The notes beneath the pieces are model-generated. The model made no database searches, was not told the origin of the DNA, and saw only the letters and a program-made list of their open reading frames with translations. A stretch of 64,000 bases of DNA from Solwaraspora sp. WMMA2056 (lineage in GTDB: Bacteria; Actinomycetota; Actinomycetes; Mycobacteriales; Micromonosporaceae): the NCBI RefSeq assembly GCF_030345095.1, contig NZ_CP128360.1, positions 6,076,001 to 6,140,000 on the forward strand, given 5' to 3'. Numbering within the stretch: position 1 is the stretch's first letter; every line of letters starts with the position of its first letter. Both the position numbers and the translations under genes were made by a program. Positions 8,010-20,097 of the stretch are shown one piece after another.

Positions 8010-8708
8010 ATGACAACGATGAGCGCCCTCACCGTCGATCTGCTCGACGGTGAGGGCTACAACGGGGCAACCCTGTTCCTGGCGACCGCCGCACTGATCT
8101 CCACCGTCGTTGCCGCGTACTTCGCTCGTGAAGCACTGTTCCCGCCGAGGCGACGGCTGGTTGTCCGGGTGCTCTCCCCGGTCAGCCTGCTCCACGCCGA
8201 TGCAGGTCTCCTCGGTGGCGCCGAGGGCGTCGCAGGGATCACCGGTGCCGGCGGCGTCGAGGTGTCCCGAAACGGGGAGCCGATTCCCGATCCGTACGTG
8301 GTCACCGTGTTGTTACGCAACACCGGGCGGCATGCCATCTCGACAGCTCAGTTCGATCAGCAGCGACCGATCACAATAGACATTAAGACGTCGATCGTGG
8401 CGGTGCTGAGCCCAGCCGGACCCGTCGCGCCGGCCACGGTCGAGGCCGAGGGTACGACGCTGAGGTTCCACCCCGACCTCATCCGCCAGAAGCAGGAAAT
8501 ATCAATTCAGCTGCTCACCTCAGGCCGGCCCGGCCCGGACCTCACCGTATCCGAGCACCTGGTGGACACCAGAGTCGATGTCGAACGTGGCGGAGTCGAC
8601 CAGCATCCCTCTGCCGGCCTCGAACAGCACCTGCCGATCGCATTCGCCGTCGCCGGCACGGTCGGCCTGATCACGCTGATCATCGCGGACGTGCTACTGG
8701 GCGGCTGA
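8010..8708 (+). CDS. hypothetical two-TM protein
   Basis: About 232 residues (ATG 8010; ATG 7992 and 8019 are alternatives, none with a clear ribosome-binding site). One membrane helix lies near the N-terminus (ATLFLATAALISTVVAAYF) and one at the very C-terminus (LPIAFAVAGTVGLITLIIAD). Between them is a soluble beta-rich region (VVTVLLRNTGRHAISTAQF). No family was recognised. It could belong to the Xre/DUF397 locus as a third gene, but there is no direct evidence. Confidence 0.65.
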   Translation: MTTMSALTVDLLDGEGYNGATLFLATAALISTVVAAYFAREALFPPRRRLVVRVLSPVSLLHADAGLLGGAEGVAGITGAGGVEVSRNGEPIPDPYVVTVLLRNTGRHAISTAQFDQQRPITIDIKTSIVAVLSPAGPVAPATVEAEGTTLRFHPDLIRQKQEISIQLLTSGRPGPDLTVSEHLVDTRVDVERGGVDQHPSAGLEQHLPIAFAVAGTVGLITLIIADVLLGG

Positions 8709-8755
8709 CCGCGCCGCACCGGCCGCTCGTCAGACCGGCAGGTAGCCGGGCCCGG

Positions 8756-9280
8756 TCACCTCGCCGAGCGCGTCCGCGTCGGCTCAGACTGTGCAAACCA
8801 CGCCTGGGCAGACGCGGGTACGAGCAGGAGCACCACCAGGATCAGACCGACCGGCACCGACACGACACCGAGGATGATCGCGGTGATCAGCGAGCCGCGT
8901 CGGCCCTGCCACAGTCCATGCATCACCGAGCCGAAAATGGCTCCGATGACCACGCCTCCGATCGACAGCGCCCAGAACTCGATCAGCACACCGAGGACGA
9001 TGAGCGCGAGTCCCAGCGCGACGCCGAGTGCGTAGCCGGCAACGGCGATGATCACCGGCACTGGTGGAGTCCTGCGGCGAGCCGCCGAGCCGACGTCCGT
9101 CACCGCTGCCGGTGACGTCGGCCGACCGGTAAGCCCGGAGAACCGCTGGTCGGTAGCGGCGGCCGCGACCAGCCATTCGATCTCGGCACGGCTCAGGTCG
9201 TACTGTCGCTCGAGCTCACCGACGTCGCGGCCCGCCGCGTATTCCGCGACCACCCGCTCATACTCGGCGTCCCACTGCAT
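8756..9280 (-). CDS. hypothetical membrane protein with N-terminal helical domain
   Basis: 174 residues. The first 45 residues ([20 protein letters not shown], then LSRAEIEWLVAAAATD) form a short charged helical domain. Two or more membrane helices follow (PVIIAVAGYALGVALGLALI, GGVVIGAIFGSVMHGL, SLITAIILGVVSVPVGLILV). The start at ATG 9280 is supported by TACTTT 6 nt upstream, so it is probably leaderless. It is convergent with the preceding hypothetical gene and lies downstream of gatB on the same strand. Function unknown. Confidence 0.7.
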   Translation of the reverse strand: MQWDAEYERVVAEYAAGRDVGELERQYDLSRAEIEWLVAAAATDQRFSGLTGRPTSPAAVTDVGSAARRRTPPVPVIIAVAGYALGVALGLALIVLGVLIEFWALSIGGVVIGAIFGSVMHGLWQGRRGSLITAIILGVVSVPVGLILVVLLLVPASAQAWFAQSEPTRTRSAR

Positions 9281-9286
9281 GTACAG

Positions 9287-9292
9287 AAAGTA
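9287..9292 (-). promoter_or_regulatory. -10 box of leaderless promoter
   Basis: TACTTT on the minus strand, 6 nt before ATG 9280, with no Shine-Dalgarno. Confidence 0.4.
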
Positions 9293-9365
9293 TCCGACTG
9301 CGCCATTTCACGAAAGGCCAGGTTCGATGCCGCCGACCTGTCGGCGCGGCGGCACCGCACCACCA

Positions 9366-10871
9366 TCAGCCCTGCGCGCCGAGGCGGGACAGGATCAGTT
9401 CCCGGACGGTACGCGCGTCCGCCTGGCCCTTGGTCGTCTTCATCACCGCGCCGACCAGTGCACCGGCCGCCGCCACCTTGCCGTCGCGGACCTTCGCCGC
9501 GATGTCCGGGTTGGCGGCGATCGCCTCGTCGACGGCGGCGGTCAACGCACCGGTGTCGGAGACGACGCCGAGACCCTTCGCGGTCATCACCTCGGTCGGC
9601 GTGCCCTCTCCGGCGGCCACCGCCTCCAGGACCGTACGGGCCAGCTTGTCGTTGAGCTTGCCCGAGTCGACCAGCCCCTGCAGTTCGGCGACGTGTGCCG
9701 GGGTGACCCCGAGCGCCGCCAACTCCACACCGGACTCGTTGGCCCGGCGGGCCAGCTCCCCCAGCCACCACTTGCGGGCACCGGCCGGCGTGGTGCCGGC
9801 CGCCACGGTCTGCTCGATCAGCTCGACCGCGCCGGCGTTGACCACCGACTGCATGTCGTGGTCGGTCAGCCCCCACTGCTCCTGCAGCCGCTTGCGGTGC
9901 ACCCGGGGCAGCTCCGGCAGAGCCGCCTTCAACTCGGCCACCCAGGCGGCGTCCGGCGCGAGCGGCACCAGGTCCGGCTCCGGGAAGTAGCGGTAGTCGG
10001 TGGCGGTCTCCTTGGACCGCCCCGACGTGGTGTCGCCGCTGTCCTCGTGGAAGTGCCGGGTCTCCTGCACGATCCGGCCACCGGCGTCGAGCACCGACGC
10101 CTGGCGCAGCATCTCCGCGCGTACCGCCCGCTCCACCGACCGCAGCGAGTTGACGTTCTTGGTCTCGGTGCGGGTGCCCCACTCGGTCTGCCCGACCGGG
10201 GTCAGTGAGGTGTTGACGTCGCAGCGCAGCGAACCCTGCTCCATCCGTACGTCGGAGACGCCCAGCGAGCGGATCACGTCCCGCAGCTCGGTGACGTACG
10301 CCCGGGCCACCTGCGGTGCCCGGTCCCCGGTGCCGGGGATCGGCTTGGTGACGATCTCCACCAGCGGGATGCCGGCCCGGTTGTAGTCGACAAGCGACTC
10401 GGTCGCCCCGTGGATCCGCCCGGTCGCGCCGCCGACGTGCAGCGTCTTGCCGGTGTCCTCCTCCAGGTGCACCCGTTCGATGCCGATCCGCACCAGCTCG
10501 CCGTCGACCTCGACGTCCAGCCAGCCGTCCACGCACAGCGGCTCGTCGTACTGGCTGATCTGGTAGTTCTTCGGCATGTCCGGGTAGAAGTAGTTCTTCC
10601 GGGCGAACCGGCACCAGTCGGCGATCGAGCAGTTGAGCGCCAGCCCGATCCGGATCGTCGCCTCGATCGCCGCCTTGTTGGCCACCGGCAGCGAGCCGGG
10701 CAGCCCGAGGCAGACCGGGCAGACCTGGGTGTTCGGCTCGGCGCCGAACCCGGTCGGGCAGCCGCAGAACATCTTGGTGTTGGTGCCCAGCTCGACGTGC
10801 GTCTCCAGGCCGATCACCGGCTCGTAGCGGGCGACGACGTCCTCGTACGTGGGCAACGCGGTCGTGCTCAT
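9366..10871 (-). CDS. gatB: Asp-tRNA(Asn)/Glu-tRNA(Gln) amidotransferase subunit B
   Basis: 501 residues, the usual size. The catalytic N-terminal domain shows [13 protein letters not shown], the Cys-rich MFCGC...[10 protein letters not shown] zinc site and [19 protein letters not shown]. The helical and YqeY-like tail domain that recognises tRNA occupies the last third. It activates the side-chain carboxylate of misacylated Glu-tRNA(Gln) or Asp-tRNA(Asn) and transfers ammonia delivered by GatA. ATG 10871 is preceded by GGAG. Last gene of gatC-gatA-gatB, 26 bp after gatA. Confidence 0.97.
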   Translation of the reverse strand: MSTTALPTYEDVVARYEPVIGLETHVELGTNTKMFCGCPTGFGAEPNTQVCPVCLGLPGSLPVANKAAIEATIRIGLALNCSIADWCRFARKNYFYPDMPKNYQISQYDEPLCVDGWLDVEVDGELVRIGIERVHLEEDTGKTLHVGGATGRIHGATESLVDYNRAGIPLVEIVTKPIPGTGDRAPQVARAYVTELRDVIRSLGVSDVRMEQGSLRCDVNTSLTPVGQTEWGTRTETKNVNSLRSVERAVRAEMLRQASVLDAGGRIVQETRHFHEDSGDTTSGRSKETATDYRYFPEPDLVPLAPDAAWVAELKAALPELPRVHRKRLQEQWGLTDHDMQSVVNAGAVELIEQTVAAGTTPAGARKWWLGELARRANESGVELAALGVTPAHVAELQGLVDSGKLNDKLARTVLEAVAAGEGTPTEVMTAKGLGVVSDTGALTAAVDEAIAANPDIAAKVRDGKVAAAGALVGAVMKTTKGQADARTVRELILSRLGAQG

Positions 10872-10897
10872 CACAAACTCCAACTCTCGATCGCAGG

Positions 10898-12391
10898 TCA
10901 GCGCGTCGCCGCGGAGAGCTCCGGCGGGGTAAGGGTGCCGACCGCCGACTCCAGGGCGGCCGCGACCCGGTACATCCGGTCGTCGGCCATCGTCGGCGCC
11001 ATCACCTGCAACCCGACCGGCAGCCCGTCGGCCAGCCCGCACGGCACCGAGATGGCCGGGCCGCCGTACAGGTTGGTCGGGATGGTGAACAGGTCGGCCA
11101 GATACATCTGGTACGGGTCGGCGGTGCGTGCCCCGAGCGGGAACGCCACGAACGGCGTGGTCGGCGAGATCAGCACGTCGACCTGCTCGAACGCGGCGGT
11201 GAAGTCCCGGGTGATCAGCGTACGGACCTTCTGCGCCTGGCCGTAGTAGGCGTCGTAGTAGCCGCTGGACAGCGCGTACGTGCCGAGCATGATCCGCCGC
11301 TTGACCTCCGGACCGAAGCCCTGGTCGCGGGTCAGCGACATGACCTCCTCCAGCGACCGGTTGCCGTCGTCGCCGCTGCGCAGCCCGTACCGGACGCCGT
11401 CGTAGCGGGCCAGGTTCGACGAGCACTCACTCGGCGCGATCAGGTAGTACGCCGGCAGGGCGTAACCGAAGTGCGGGCAGGAGACCTCGACGACCTCGGC
11501 CCCGAGCTTGGTCAACGCGTCGACGGCGTCGCGGAACGCGGCCTGCACGCCCGGCTCGACGCCGTCGCCGGTGGCGAACTGGGTGACCAGGCCGAGGCGC
11601 ACCCCGGTCAGGTCACCGGAGGCACCGGCGCGGGCGGCCTCGACGACCGGCGGTACGGCGGCCGGGATGGAGGTGGAGTCACGCGGGTCGTGCCCGGCGA
11701 TCGCCTCGTGCAGCAGCGCGGCGTCGAGCACGGTCCGGGCGCACGGGCCGGGGGTGTCCAGCGAGGAGGAGAAGGCGATCAGCCCGTACCGGGAGGTGCC
11801 GCCGTAGGTCGGCTTGGCACCGACCGTACCGGTGACCGCGCCCGGCTGGCGGATCGAGCCGCCGGTGTCGGTACCGATCGCCAGCGGCGCGGTGTAGGCG
11901 GCGATCGCGGCCGCGCTGCCGCCGCCGGATCCGCCGGGGATCCGGGTCAGGTCCCACGGGTTGTACGTCGGCCCGTACGCCGAATACTCGGTCGACGAGC
12001 CCATCGCGAACTCGTCCATGTTGGTCTTGCCGAGGATCGGCATCCCGGCGGCGCGCAGCCGGGCGACGATCGTGGCGTCGTACGGCGGTCGCCAGCCGTC
12101 GAGGATCTTCGACCCGGCGGTCGTCGGCACCCCCTTGGTGGTGACGACGTCCTTGACCGCGATCGGCACCCCGGCCAGCGGGCCGAGCGGCTGCCCGGCG
12201 GCGCGGGCGGCGTCGACGGCCTGCGCGGCGGCGAGCGCCCCCTCGCCGTCGACGTGCAGGTAGGCGTGGACCCGCTCGTCGACACCGGTGATCCGGTCCA
12301 GGTGGGCGCGGGTGACCTCGATGGCGGAGGTGCTGCCGTCGGCGATCAGGCCGGCGAGCTGCGCGGCGGTCATCCTGGTGAGTTCGGACAT
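10898..12391 (-). CDS. gatA: Asp-tRNA(Asn)/Glu-tRNA(Gln) amidotransferase subunit A
   Basis: 497 residues of the amidase-signature family. The Lys-cis-Ser-Ser triad is visible: Lys in [12 protein letters not shown], the Gly/Ser-rich signature [14 protein letters not shown] and the nucleophile segment [11 protein letters not shown]. GatA hydrolyses glutamine and channels ammonia to GatB. It starts at ATG 12391, 3 bp after the gatC stop. Confidence 0.98.
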   Translation of the reverse strand: MSELTRMTAAQLAGLIADGSTSAIEVTRAHLDRITGVDERVHAYLHVDGEGALAAAQAVDAARAAGQPLGPLAGVPIAVKDVVTTKGVPTTAGSKILDGWRPPYDATIVARLRAAGMPILGKTNMDEFAMGSSTEYSAYGPTYNPWDLTRIPGGSGGGSAAAIAAYTAPLAIGTDTGGSIRQPGAVTGTVGAKPTYGGTSRYGLIAFSSSLDTPGPCARTVLDAALLHEAIAGHDPRDSTSIPAAVPPVVEAARAGASGDLTGVRLGLVTQFATGDGVEPGVQAAFRDAVDALTKLGAEVVEVSCPHFGYALPAYYLIAPSECSSNLARYDGVRYGLRSGDDGNRSLEEVMSLTRDQGFGPEVKRRIMLGTYALSSGYYDAYYGQAQKVRTLITRDFTAAFEQVDVLISPTTPFVAFPLGARTADPYQMYLADLFTIPTNLYGGPAISVPCGLADGLPVGLQVMAPTMADDRMYRVAAALESAVGTLTPPELSAATR

Positions 12392-12394
12392 GGC

Positions 12395-12694
12395 TCAGAC
12401 CTCCTCGTCCAGGATGCGCGGCACCCGGAACCGGCCGTCCTCGGCGTCGGGGGCGGCGGCGAGCGCGGCGTCCCGGTCCAGGCCGGGAACGACGACGTCC
12501 TCGCGCAGTACGTTGGTCAGCGGCACCGAGTGCGAGGTGGGCGGGATGTCGTCGGCGGCGACCTCGCCGACCCGGGCCACAGACTGCAGGATGACGTCGA
12601 GCTGGCCGGCGAACGTCGCCAGTTCGTCCTCGGTCACGGCCAGCCGCGACAGTCGCGCCAGGTGCGCGACCTCCTCGCGGGAGATGGCGGCCAT
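12395..12694 (-). CDS. gatC: Asp-tRNA(Asn)/Glu-tRNA(Gln) amidotransferase subunit C
   Basis: 99 residues starting [20 protein letters not shown], the typical GatC opening, with [11 protein letters not shown] and the C-terminal [10 protein letters not shown] motif. GatC stabilises the GatA-GatB interface. It is the first gene of the operon; a TAGACT box at about 12773-12778 inside the end of the upstream gene could be its promoter, but there is no good -35. Confidence 0.96.
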   Translation of the reverse strand: MAAISREEVAHLARLSRLAVTEDELATFAGQLDVILQSVARVGEVAADDIPPTSHSVPLTNVLREDVVVPGLDRDAALAAAPDAEDGRFRVPRILDEEV

Positions 12695-12775
12695 CTGCGC
12701 CCCCTTCGTACGGTGGTGGAACGGTCGTCCCGGATCGTCGCGCGGCGTGGCCCGCCGGCGCCGGACCCGACGAGT

Positions 12776-15016
12776 CTATTTCTCGGCCGCGCCGGGCGGC
12801 TCATCGGGCGGGCCCGGCGGGTCGTCCGACGTCGCACCCAGCGGCTTCGCGGGCGGGCCCGGCGGGTCGTCCGAGGGCTCGTCGCCCGGGGCGGCGGGGT
12901 CGTCGCCCGGGGCGGCGGGGTCGTCGCGCGGGCCGGGGGCCAGCGGCCGGTAGCGGGCCAGCCAGCTGACCAGTTCGTCGGCCGGCATCGGTCGGGCGTA
13001 GAACCAGCCCTGGGCGACGTGGCAGCCGAGGGCGTGCAACCGCCGCCAGGACGCCTCGTCCTCCACCCCTTCGGCGACCACCCGCAACCCCAGCGCGCGG
13101 GCCAGCTCGATCACCGACCGGACGATCGCCGCGTCGTCGGTGTCGGTCGACATCCCGAGTACGAACGACCGGTCCACCTTGACCTCGGACAGCGGCAGCC
13201 GGCGCAGGTGCTGCATCGACGAGTAGCCGGTCCCGAAGTCGTCCAGCGCGATCGCCACCCCGATGGCGTCCAACCGGGAGATGGTGGCCAGCACCCGGCG
13301 CGGGTCGGCCATCAACGCCCCTTCGGTGATCTCCAGCTGCAGCTGGTCGGGCGGGAGGTTGTAGCGGGTCAGCCGGTCGGCGATCTGGTCGGCGATCTCC
13401 CCGGTGTGCAGGTCGCGGACGCTGACGTTGACGGCGGCGCGCAGCGAGATCCCGGTCGCCGCCCACTTGGCGATCTGCTCGACGACGTCGTCGACGACCC
13501 GGCGGGTGAGCAGGCGCATCACCGCGCTCTGCTCGGCCACCTTGATCAGCTCCTCGGGGTCGACCATGCCCCGGCGGGGGTGCCGCCACCGCAGCAGCGC
13601 CTCGACCCCGACCACCTCGCCGGTGGCGACCTCCACCTGCGGCTGGTAGTACATGGTGATCTCGCCGACGTCGTCGACCTCCCGGCCAGGGTCGACGGCG
13701 TGCGCGCCGTTGACGTCGAGCACCCGGCGCAGGTCGGCCAGCAGGCCGAGCCGTTCCGGGGAGTTGTGGTCGGACTCGGCAGCGTAGACGGCGGTGCCGT
13801 CGCCGGTGTCCTTCGCGTCGTACATGGCCACGTCGGCGTGCTGCAGCAGGGTGGCGAAGTCCTCGCCGTGCTCCGGGTAGAGGGCGATGCCGACCGAGCC
13901 GCCCACGTCCAGCGGCAACCCGTCGAGAGCGACCGGCTCCGCCAGGGCGGTCACCACCTGGTCGGCGATGTCACGGGCCTGGTCGGCACCGGTCAGCCGG
14001 GTGGCGAGGATCGCGAACTCGTCACCGCCGAGGCGTACCACCAGGTCCTGCGGCCGGACCACCATCGCCAGCCGCAGCCCCACCTCGACGAGCAACCGGT
14101 CCCCGACCAGGTGGCCCAGCGCGTCGTTGACGTGCTTGAAGCGGTCCAGGTCGAGCAGCAGCAGCGCCATCTGCGCGTCGGCCGCGCCGCGTCGACGCGC
14201 CTCGGCGTGCACCGGCACCTGGTCGGCGATCTCGACGATCAGCGCCTTGCGGTTGGCCAGCCCGGTCAGCGGATCCAGCCGGGCCGAGCGCTCCTGCTCG
14301 CTGGCGAGCGCGGCCATCCGGTACACGGCGTACAGCGGCACCAGGACCAGCGGGATCAACGCCGGATCGGCCTGTGCGGCCACCACCAGGACCGGCCCGA
14401 GCAGCAGCAACGACCCGGTGGAGAGCAGCTCGAACCCGACGCCGCGCTGCGCCGCCCGCCACCACCGGCCGCCGAAGCGCAGCCGGATCGCCAGAGTCAC
14501 GGTGCTGTAGTTGACCGCCGACCAGGCGGCGGCCGCGCCGACCGCCACCGCAACGTCGATCCACCGCAGGTCGGTGACGCCGGCGAAGGCACCCGGCCCG
14601 GCCAGCCCGGCGACCAGCGCGGCGGCGGCGAGCGCCAACGCGTACTGCGAACTGTTGAACAGCGCCCGCCACGGCACGTGCCGGGCCCGCCAGGCGAACA
14701 CCGTCACCGCGACCGCCTGCACCGCGACGGCCGGGCCGAGCCCCCAGGCGAGCAGGATCGCGAACGTGAAGCAGACCGACGGGAAGACCTCGGAGCGCCG
14801 CCGCCGGCCCGGCGGGGTGAACGGCCGGGCGTCGCCGACCACCGCGAGCGCGGCCATCAGCCAGAATGCGACCGGCAGCTGCGGGACCTGCGCCGGGAGC
14901 GTGATCAGCGGTACGGCGCAGACCGCGACCGCGGCCGCGGTGACCCCGCCGACGTAGCCGAAGAACAGGGGCGCACGCTCCGGAGGTACGGAGTTCCGCA
15001 GTGCCGCGGCCTCCAT
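12776..15016 (-). CDS. membrane GGDEF-EAL cyclic-di-GMP enzyme
   Basis: 746 residues. The N-terminal third has about six to eight membrane helices (MASE-like sensor). The GGDEF domain starts at LDPLTGLANRKAL and has an intact RLGGDEFA signature and an intact inhibitory site RPQD five residues before it. The EAL domain has the intact VGVEALLRWRHP, FGTGYSSMQHLR and VKVDRSFV segments. Both diguanylate cyclase and phosphodiesterase activity are therefore possible; which dominates cannot be read from sequence. The last 60 residues are a Pro/Gly/Asp-rich tail with short repeats (DDPAAPG, DDPPGPP). It is upstream of gatCAB on the same strand. Confidence 0.95.
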   Translation of the reverse strand: MEAAALRNSVPPERAPLFFGYVGGVTAAAVAVCAVPLITLPAQVPQLPVAFWLMAALAVVGDARPFTPPGRRRRSEVFPSVCFTFAILLAWGLGPAVAVQAVAVTVFAWRARHVPWRALFNSSQYALALAAAALVAGLAGPGAFAGVTDLRWIDVAVAVGAAAAWSAVNYSTVTLAIRLRFGGRWWRAAQRGVGFELLSTGSLLLLGPVLVVAAQADPALIPLVLVPLYAVYRMAALASEQERSARLDPLTGLANRKALIVEIADQVPVHAEARRRGAADAQMALLLLDLDRFKHVNDALGHLVGDRLLVEVGLRLAMVVRPQDLVVRLGGDEFAILATRLTGADQARDIADQVVTALAEPVALDGLPLDVGGSVGIALYPEHGEDFATLLQHADVAMYDAKDTGDGTAVYAAESDHNSPERLGLLADLRRVLDVNGAHAVDPGREVDDVGEITMYYQPQVEVATGEVVGVEALLRWRHPRRGMVDPEELIKVAEQSAVMRLLTRRVVDDVVEQIAKWAATGISLRAAVNVSVRDLHTGEIADQIADRLTRYNLPPDQLQLEITEGALMADPRRVLATISRLDAIGVAIALDDFGTGYSSMQHLRRLPLSEVKVDRSFVLGMSTDTDDAAIVRSVIELARALGLRVVAEGVEDEASWRRLHALGCHVAQGWFYARPMPADELVSWLARYRPLAPGPRDDPAAPGDDPAAPGDEPSDDPPGPPAKPLGATSDDPPGPPDEPPGAAEK

Positions 15017-15085
15017 CTGCCCCTCCCGTCGCGCGTGGGTGGCCGTCGCCGGCTCGCCCGGTCGGGCACCGCGCCGACGCCATAC

Positions 15086-15114
15086 ACCTTAGGGACGCCC
15101 AGCGACCGGGTCAG
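15086..15114 (-). promoter_or_regulatory. probable promoter of the GGDEF-EAL gene
   Basis: TAAGGT (15086-15091) with CTGACC 17 nt upstream (15109-15114). Transcription would start near 15079, leaving a leader of about 60 nt. The remaining gap to ligA (to 15255) is AT-richer than its surroundings but shows no gene. Confidence 0.4.
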
Positions 15115-15255
15115 GGCCGAAGCGCGGTCGTGATTGATTTGAGACGCGGTCAGCGGTCCCCGGTGGGAAATACTGCGGTCCCGACGGCAATGGCGTACAC
15201 CAATTGTTGCCGGCGCAAGATATTCACCCTGGCCGGTCGGCTCACGGCGCTGCTG

Positions 15256-17511
<2,256 letters not shown>

Positions 17512-17670
17512 TCAGCCGCCCTGCACCAGGCTGAACACGGCCACGCCGGCGCACCACAGGAAGCAGAGCACGAACACCACGGCGACGATCGCGACGATCA
17601 ACCCGCGGTACATCGTCCACCAGCCGGGGCGCTCCGGCGGGCCGTCGACGCCGTCATCGTGATAGCTCAT
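17512..17670 (-). CDS. small single-pass membrane protein
   Basis: 52 residues: a charged Pro-rich N-terminus (MSYHDDGVDGPPERPGWWTM) and one hydrophobic helix (RGLIVAIVAVVFVLCFLWCA), ending VFSLVQGG and TGA. Third positions are almost all G or C, as in neighbouring genes. It sits between the MetE-like gene and ligA on the same strand. Function unknown. Confidence 0.72.
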   Translation of the reverse strand: MSYHDDGVDGPPERPGWWTMYRGLIVAIVAVVFVLCFLWCAGVAVFSLVQGG

Positions 17671-17751
17671 CGCCACCAACCGTAACCGCTGCCACGGCAG
17701 CGCGCGACGATCCGGCGGCCCTCCCCTCGTCGCCGCTCCATCTCGCGGCCG

Positions 17752-18798
17752 CTACATCTCGGCGAGACGTCGGCCGGCGTCGCGGCAGGCGGCGAGCGCG
17801 GTCCGCGCGTACGCCGGGGTCGCGCCGGCCAGCCCGCAGGCCGGCGTCACCACGACCTGCGCGGCGGCCTGAGACGCCGGAAAACCGAGCTTCGACCAGA
17901 GGGTACGCACGGCGTCGGCCGCCTGCGCCGAGGTCGGCGCGGTGCCCGGCTGCCGAGGGGTGCCCGGCACGGCACCGGCGAACAGGCCGAGCCCGGCGTC
18001 GATCGCCTCACCGAGCGGATCCAGGTCGGTGACCAGGTCGAGGTCGACGGCGACCGCCGCCGCACCGGCGGCCCGCAGCAACGCCAGCGGCACCGCCGGC
18101 GCGCAGCAGTGCACCACCACCGGTACGCCGACCGTGCCGATCACCTCGGCGAGCAGGTCCCGGACGACACTGGCGGCCACCGCCCGGTAGGTGTGCAGCC
18201 CGCTGTCGGTGCGCACCGCTCCGGCCAGTACGGCGGGCAACGACGGTTCGTCGAGCTGCAGCAGCACCTGTGCACCCGGCACCCGGCGGGTCACGTCGGC
18301 GACGTGCGCCCGCAGCCCTTCGGCGAGGGAGGCGGCCAGGTCACGGACCGCACCGTGGTCGCGGACCAGCCGGCCCCCGAGCCCGACGTCGAGGTTGGCC
18401 GCCAGCGTCCACACTCCGGCGGCCTGCAGTTTGACCGGCCCGACGTACCCGTCGGCCTGCTCGGTCAGCTGGTCGAGGTCGCGTTCCCGCAGATCGAGTG
18501 CGTGTCGCAGGTCGCGCCCCGGCCGGCCGGCGACCCGCCAGCGGCCGGCGTACAGCTCGATCGGCAGGTCGACCAGGAAGGCCGCGCCGCGCCCGATCAG
18601 CTCCGCGCCCGGGCCCCTGGCCGGCAGCTCGGCCAGGTGCGGCAGCTGCGGCAGTTCACCCAGCACGATCCGCTGGGCTTCGGCGACGTCGGTGCCGGGC
18701 AGTGAGCCGATGCCGGTGGCGGCACCCGCCGGCCATGGCCAGGGCTCGCTGCGGCGGGCCGGATCGTCCGTCCGGGAAGACTCACTCGGGTCGGTCAC
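17752..18798 (-). CDS. MetE-like (cobalamin-independent methionine synthase C-terminal type) protein
   Basis: About 348 residues with the UROD/MetE-like barrel. It opens with TGIGSLPGTDVAEA and carries LLQLDEPSLP, the putative zinc ligands H230 and C231/C232 in VVVHCCAP, and C321 in VVTPACGLAG. It is less than half the length of true MetE and lacks its N-terminal barrel. Its natural substrate is therefore uncertain, though methyl transfer to a thiol is the family chemistry. The start is taken as GTG 18798, 8 nt after TAGAGT; GTG 18804 is an alternative. Confidence 0.8.
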   Translation of the reverse strand: MTDPSESSRTDDPARRSEPWPWPAGAATGIGSLPGTDVAEAQRIVLGELPQLPHLAELPARGPGAELIGRGAAFLVDLPIELYAGRWRVAGRPGRDLRHALDLRERDLDQLTEQADGYVGPVKLQAAGVWTLAANLDVGLGGRLVRDHGAVRDLAASLAEGLRAHVADVTRRVPGAQVLLQLDEPSLPAVLAGAVRTDSGLHTYRAVAASVVRDLLAEVIGTVGVPVVVHCCAPAVPLALLRAAGAAAVAVDLDLVTDLDPLGEAIDAGLGLFAGAVPGTPRQPGTAPTSAQAADAVRTLWSKLGFPASQAAAQVVVTPACGLAGATPAYARTALAACRDAGRRLAEM

Positions 18799-18806
18799 GG
18801 CCACGG

Positions 18807-18812
18807 ACTCTA
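18807..18812 (-). promoter_or_regulatory. -10 box of leaderless promoter
   Basis: TAGAGT on the minus strand, 8 nt before GTG 18798, with no Shine-Dalgarno. Confidence 0.45.
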
Positions 18813-18844
18813 CCCAGTCGCACCCGCCCACCACCCCATGATCG

Positions 18845-18908
18845 CGACGATCTTGCACTTATCGATGGACAAGTCGGACAAAAGCTCTCGACAACTGCAA
18901 GATCGTCG
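18845..18908. repeat. 64-bp hairpin element, copy A
   Basis: Arms of 21 nt (18845-18865 and 18888-18908) flank a 22-nt loop. The outer 13 bp (CGACGATCTTGCA) pair perfectly and two mismatches lie inside. It has the same geometry and a similar loop (GGACAA..CGGA.AAA) to copy B at 41484-41547. It lies between the MnmA stop and the MetE-like promoter, so it may end mnmA transcription. Confidence 0.8.
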
Positions 18909-18950
18909 GGGAGGTGGTCCGGGAAAGGGAGGGGTGGAACGGGCGGGGGG

Positions 18951-20024
18951 TCAGCCGGTGATGGTGGCCGAGCCGAGCACCACGTCGCCGGCCGGGTCCG
19001 GCCGGTACGCGACCATCGCCTGCCCGGCGGCGACCGCCCGCAGCGGTCGACGCAGCTCGGCCCGCATCCCGTCGACGCCCACCTCGACCACCGCCGGCAC
19101 CACCGAGCCGTGTGCCCGGACCTGCAGCAGCGCCTCGACCGGGCCGTCGGGGCGGGGCCCCCCGGTCCACACCGGACGCTCACCGACCACCGTGCTCACG
19201 TCGAGGGCCTCGGCCGGGCCGACGGTCACCGTGTTGCTGACCGGCGTGATCGACAGCACGTAGCGGGGCCGCCCGTCCGGTGCCGGTGCTCCCAGGCCGA
19301 GGCCACGACGCTGCCCGACGGTGAAGCCGTACGCCCCGTCATGGCTGCCGACCACCGCCCCGGAAACCGCGTCGACCACGTCACCAGGGGCGCTGCCGAG
19401 GCGCTCGGTGAGGAACCCACGGGTGTCACCGTCGGCAATGAAGCAGATGTCGTGCGAGTCCGGCTTGTCAGCCACCGCCAGGCCACGCTCGGCGGCCTCG
19501 GTACGCACCTGCGCCTTGGTCGAGTCGCCGAGCGGGAACATCGCCCGGTCCAGCTGCGCCCGGTCCAGCACCGCGAGCACGTACGACTGGTCCTTGGCCT
19601 CGTCGACGCTGCGGCGCAGCAGACCGTCGGGGCCCAGCCGGGCGTGGTGGCCGGTCACCACCGCGTCGAAGCCCAGCGCCACCGCCCGGTCCAGCACCGC
19701 CGCGAACTTGATCTTCTCGTTGCAGCGCAGGCACGGATTCGGGGTACGCCCGGCGGCGTACTCGGCGACGAAGTCGTCCACCACGTCGGCGTGGAACTGG
19801 TCGGCCATGTCCCACACGTAGAACGGAATGCCGATCACGTCGGCGGCCCGGCGGGCGTCCCGGGCGTCCTCGACCGTACAGCAGCCCCGGGCCCCGGTGC
19901 GGTACGTCTGCGGGTTGCGGGCCAACGCCAGGTGCACCCCGGTCACGTCGTGCCCGGCCTGCGCCGCACGCGCGGCGGCCACCGCCGAATCGACCCCGCC
20001 GGACATCGCCGCCAGCACCCGCAC
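18951..20024 (-). CDS. mnmA: tRNA-specific 2-thiouridylase
   Basis: 357 residues. The PP-loop SGGVDS is at residues 8-13 ([19 protein letters not shown]); catalytic cysteines are in [12 protein letters not shown] and [10 protein letters not shown]; the central and beta-barrel domains follow. It adds the 2-thio group to wobble U34 of Lys, Glu and Gln tRNAs using sulfur passed from a cysteine desulfurase, whose gene lies immediately upstream. The start is GTG 20024, 8 nt after GGAG; GTG 20033 would overlap the ribosome-binding site. Confidence 0.96.
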   Translation of the reverse strand: MRVLAAMSGGVDSAVAAARAAQAGHDVTGVHLALARNPQTYRTGARGCCTVEDARDARRAADVIGIPFYVWDMADQFHADVVDDFVAEYAAGRTPNPCLRCNEKIKFAAVLDRAVALGFDAVVTGHHARLGPDGLLRRSVDEAKDQSYVLAVLDRAQLDRAMFPLGDSTKAQVRTEAAERGLAVADKPDSHDICFIADGDTRGFLTERLGSAPGDVVDAVSGAVVGSHDGAYGFTVGQRRGLGLGAPAPDGRPRYVLSITPVSNTVTVGPAEALDVSTVVGERPVWTGGPRPDGPVEALLQVRAHGSVVPAVVEVGVDGMRAELRRPLRAVAAGQAMVAYRPDPAGDVVLGSATITG

Positions 20025-20055
20025 CGTACCCACTCCTGCCCGCTGTCGCTTCGCT

Positions 20056-20097
20056 GTCGAGCCTAGCCGGTGAACGAGTCGAGCCTAACCGGTGACC
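20056..20097. repeat. 22-bp imperfect tandem duplication at the desulfurase 3' end
   Basis: GTCGAGCCTAGCCGGTGA (from 20056) recurs as GTCGAGCCTAACCGGTGA (from 20078). The copies cover the last codons and stop of the cysteine desulfurase and the space before mnmA. Confidence 0.7.

Noticed and set aside
11471-15133. A 1220-codon open frame on the plus strand
   Set aside because: It is antisense to gatA, gatC and the GGDEF-EAL gene, all with clear family motifs. Its translation is Arg/Gly/Pro-rich with no domain, as expected for a shadow frame in high-G+C DNA.
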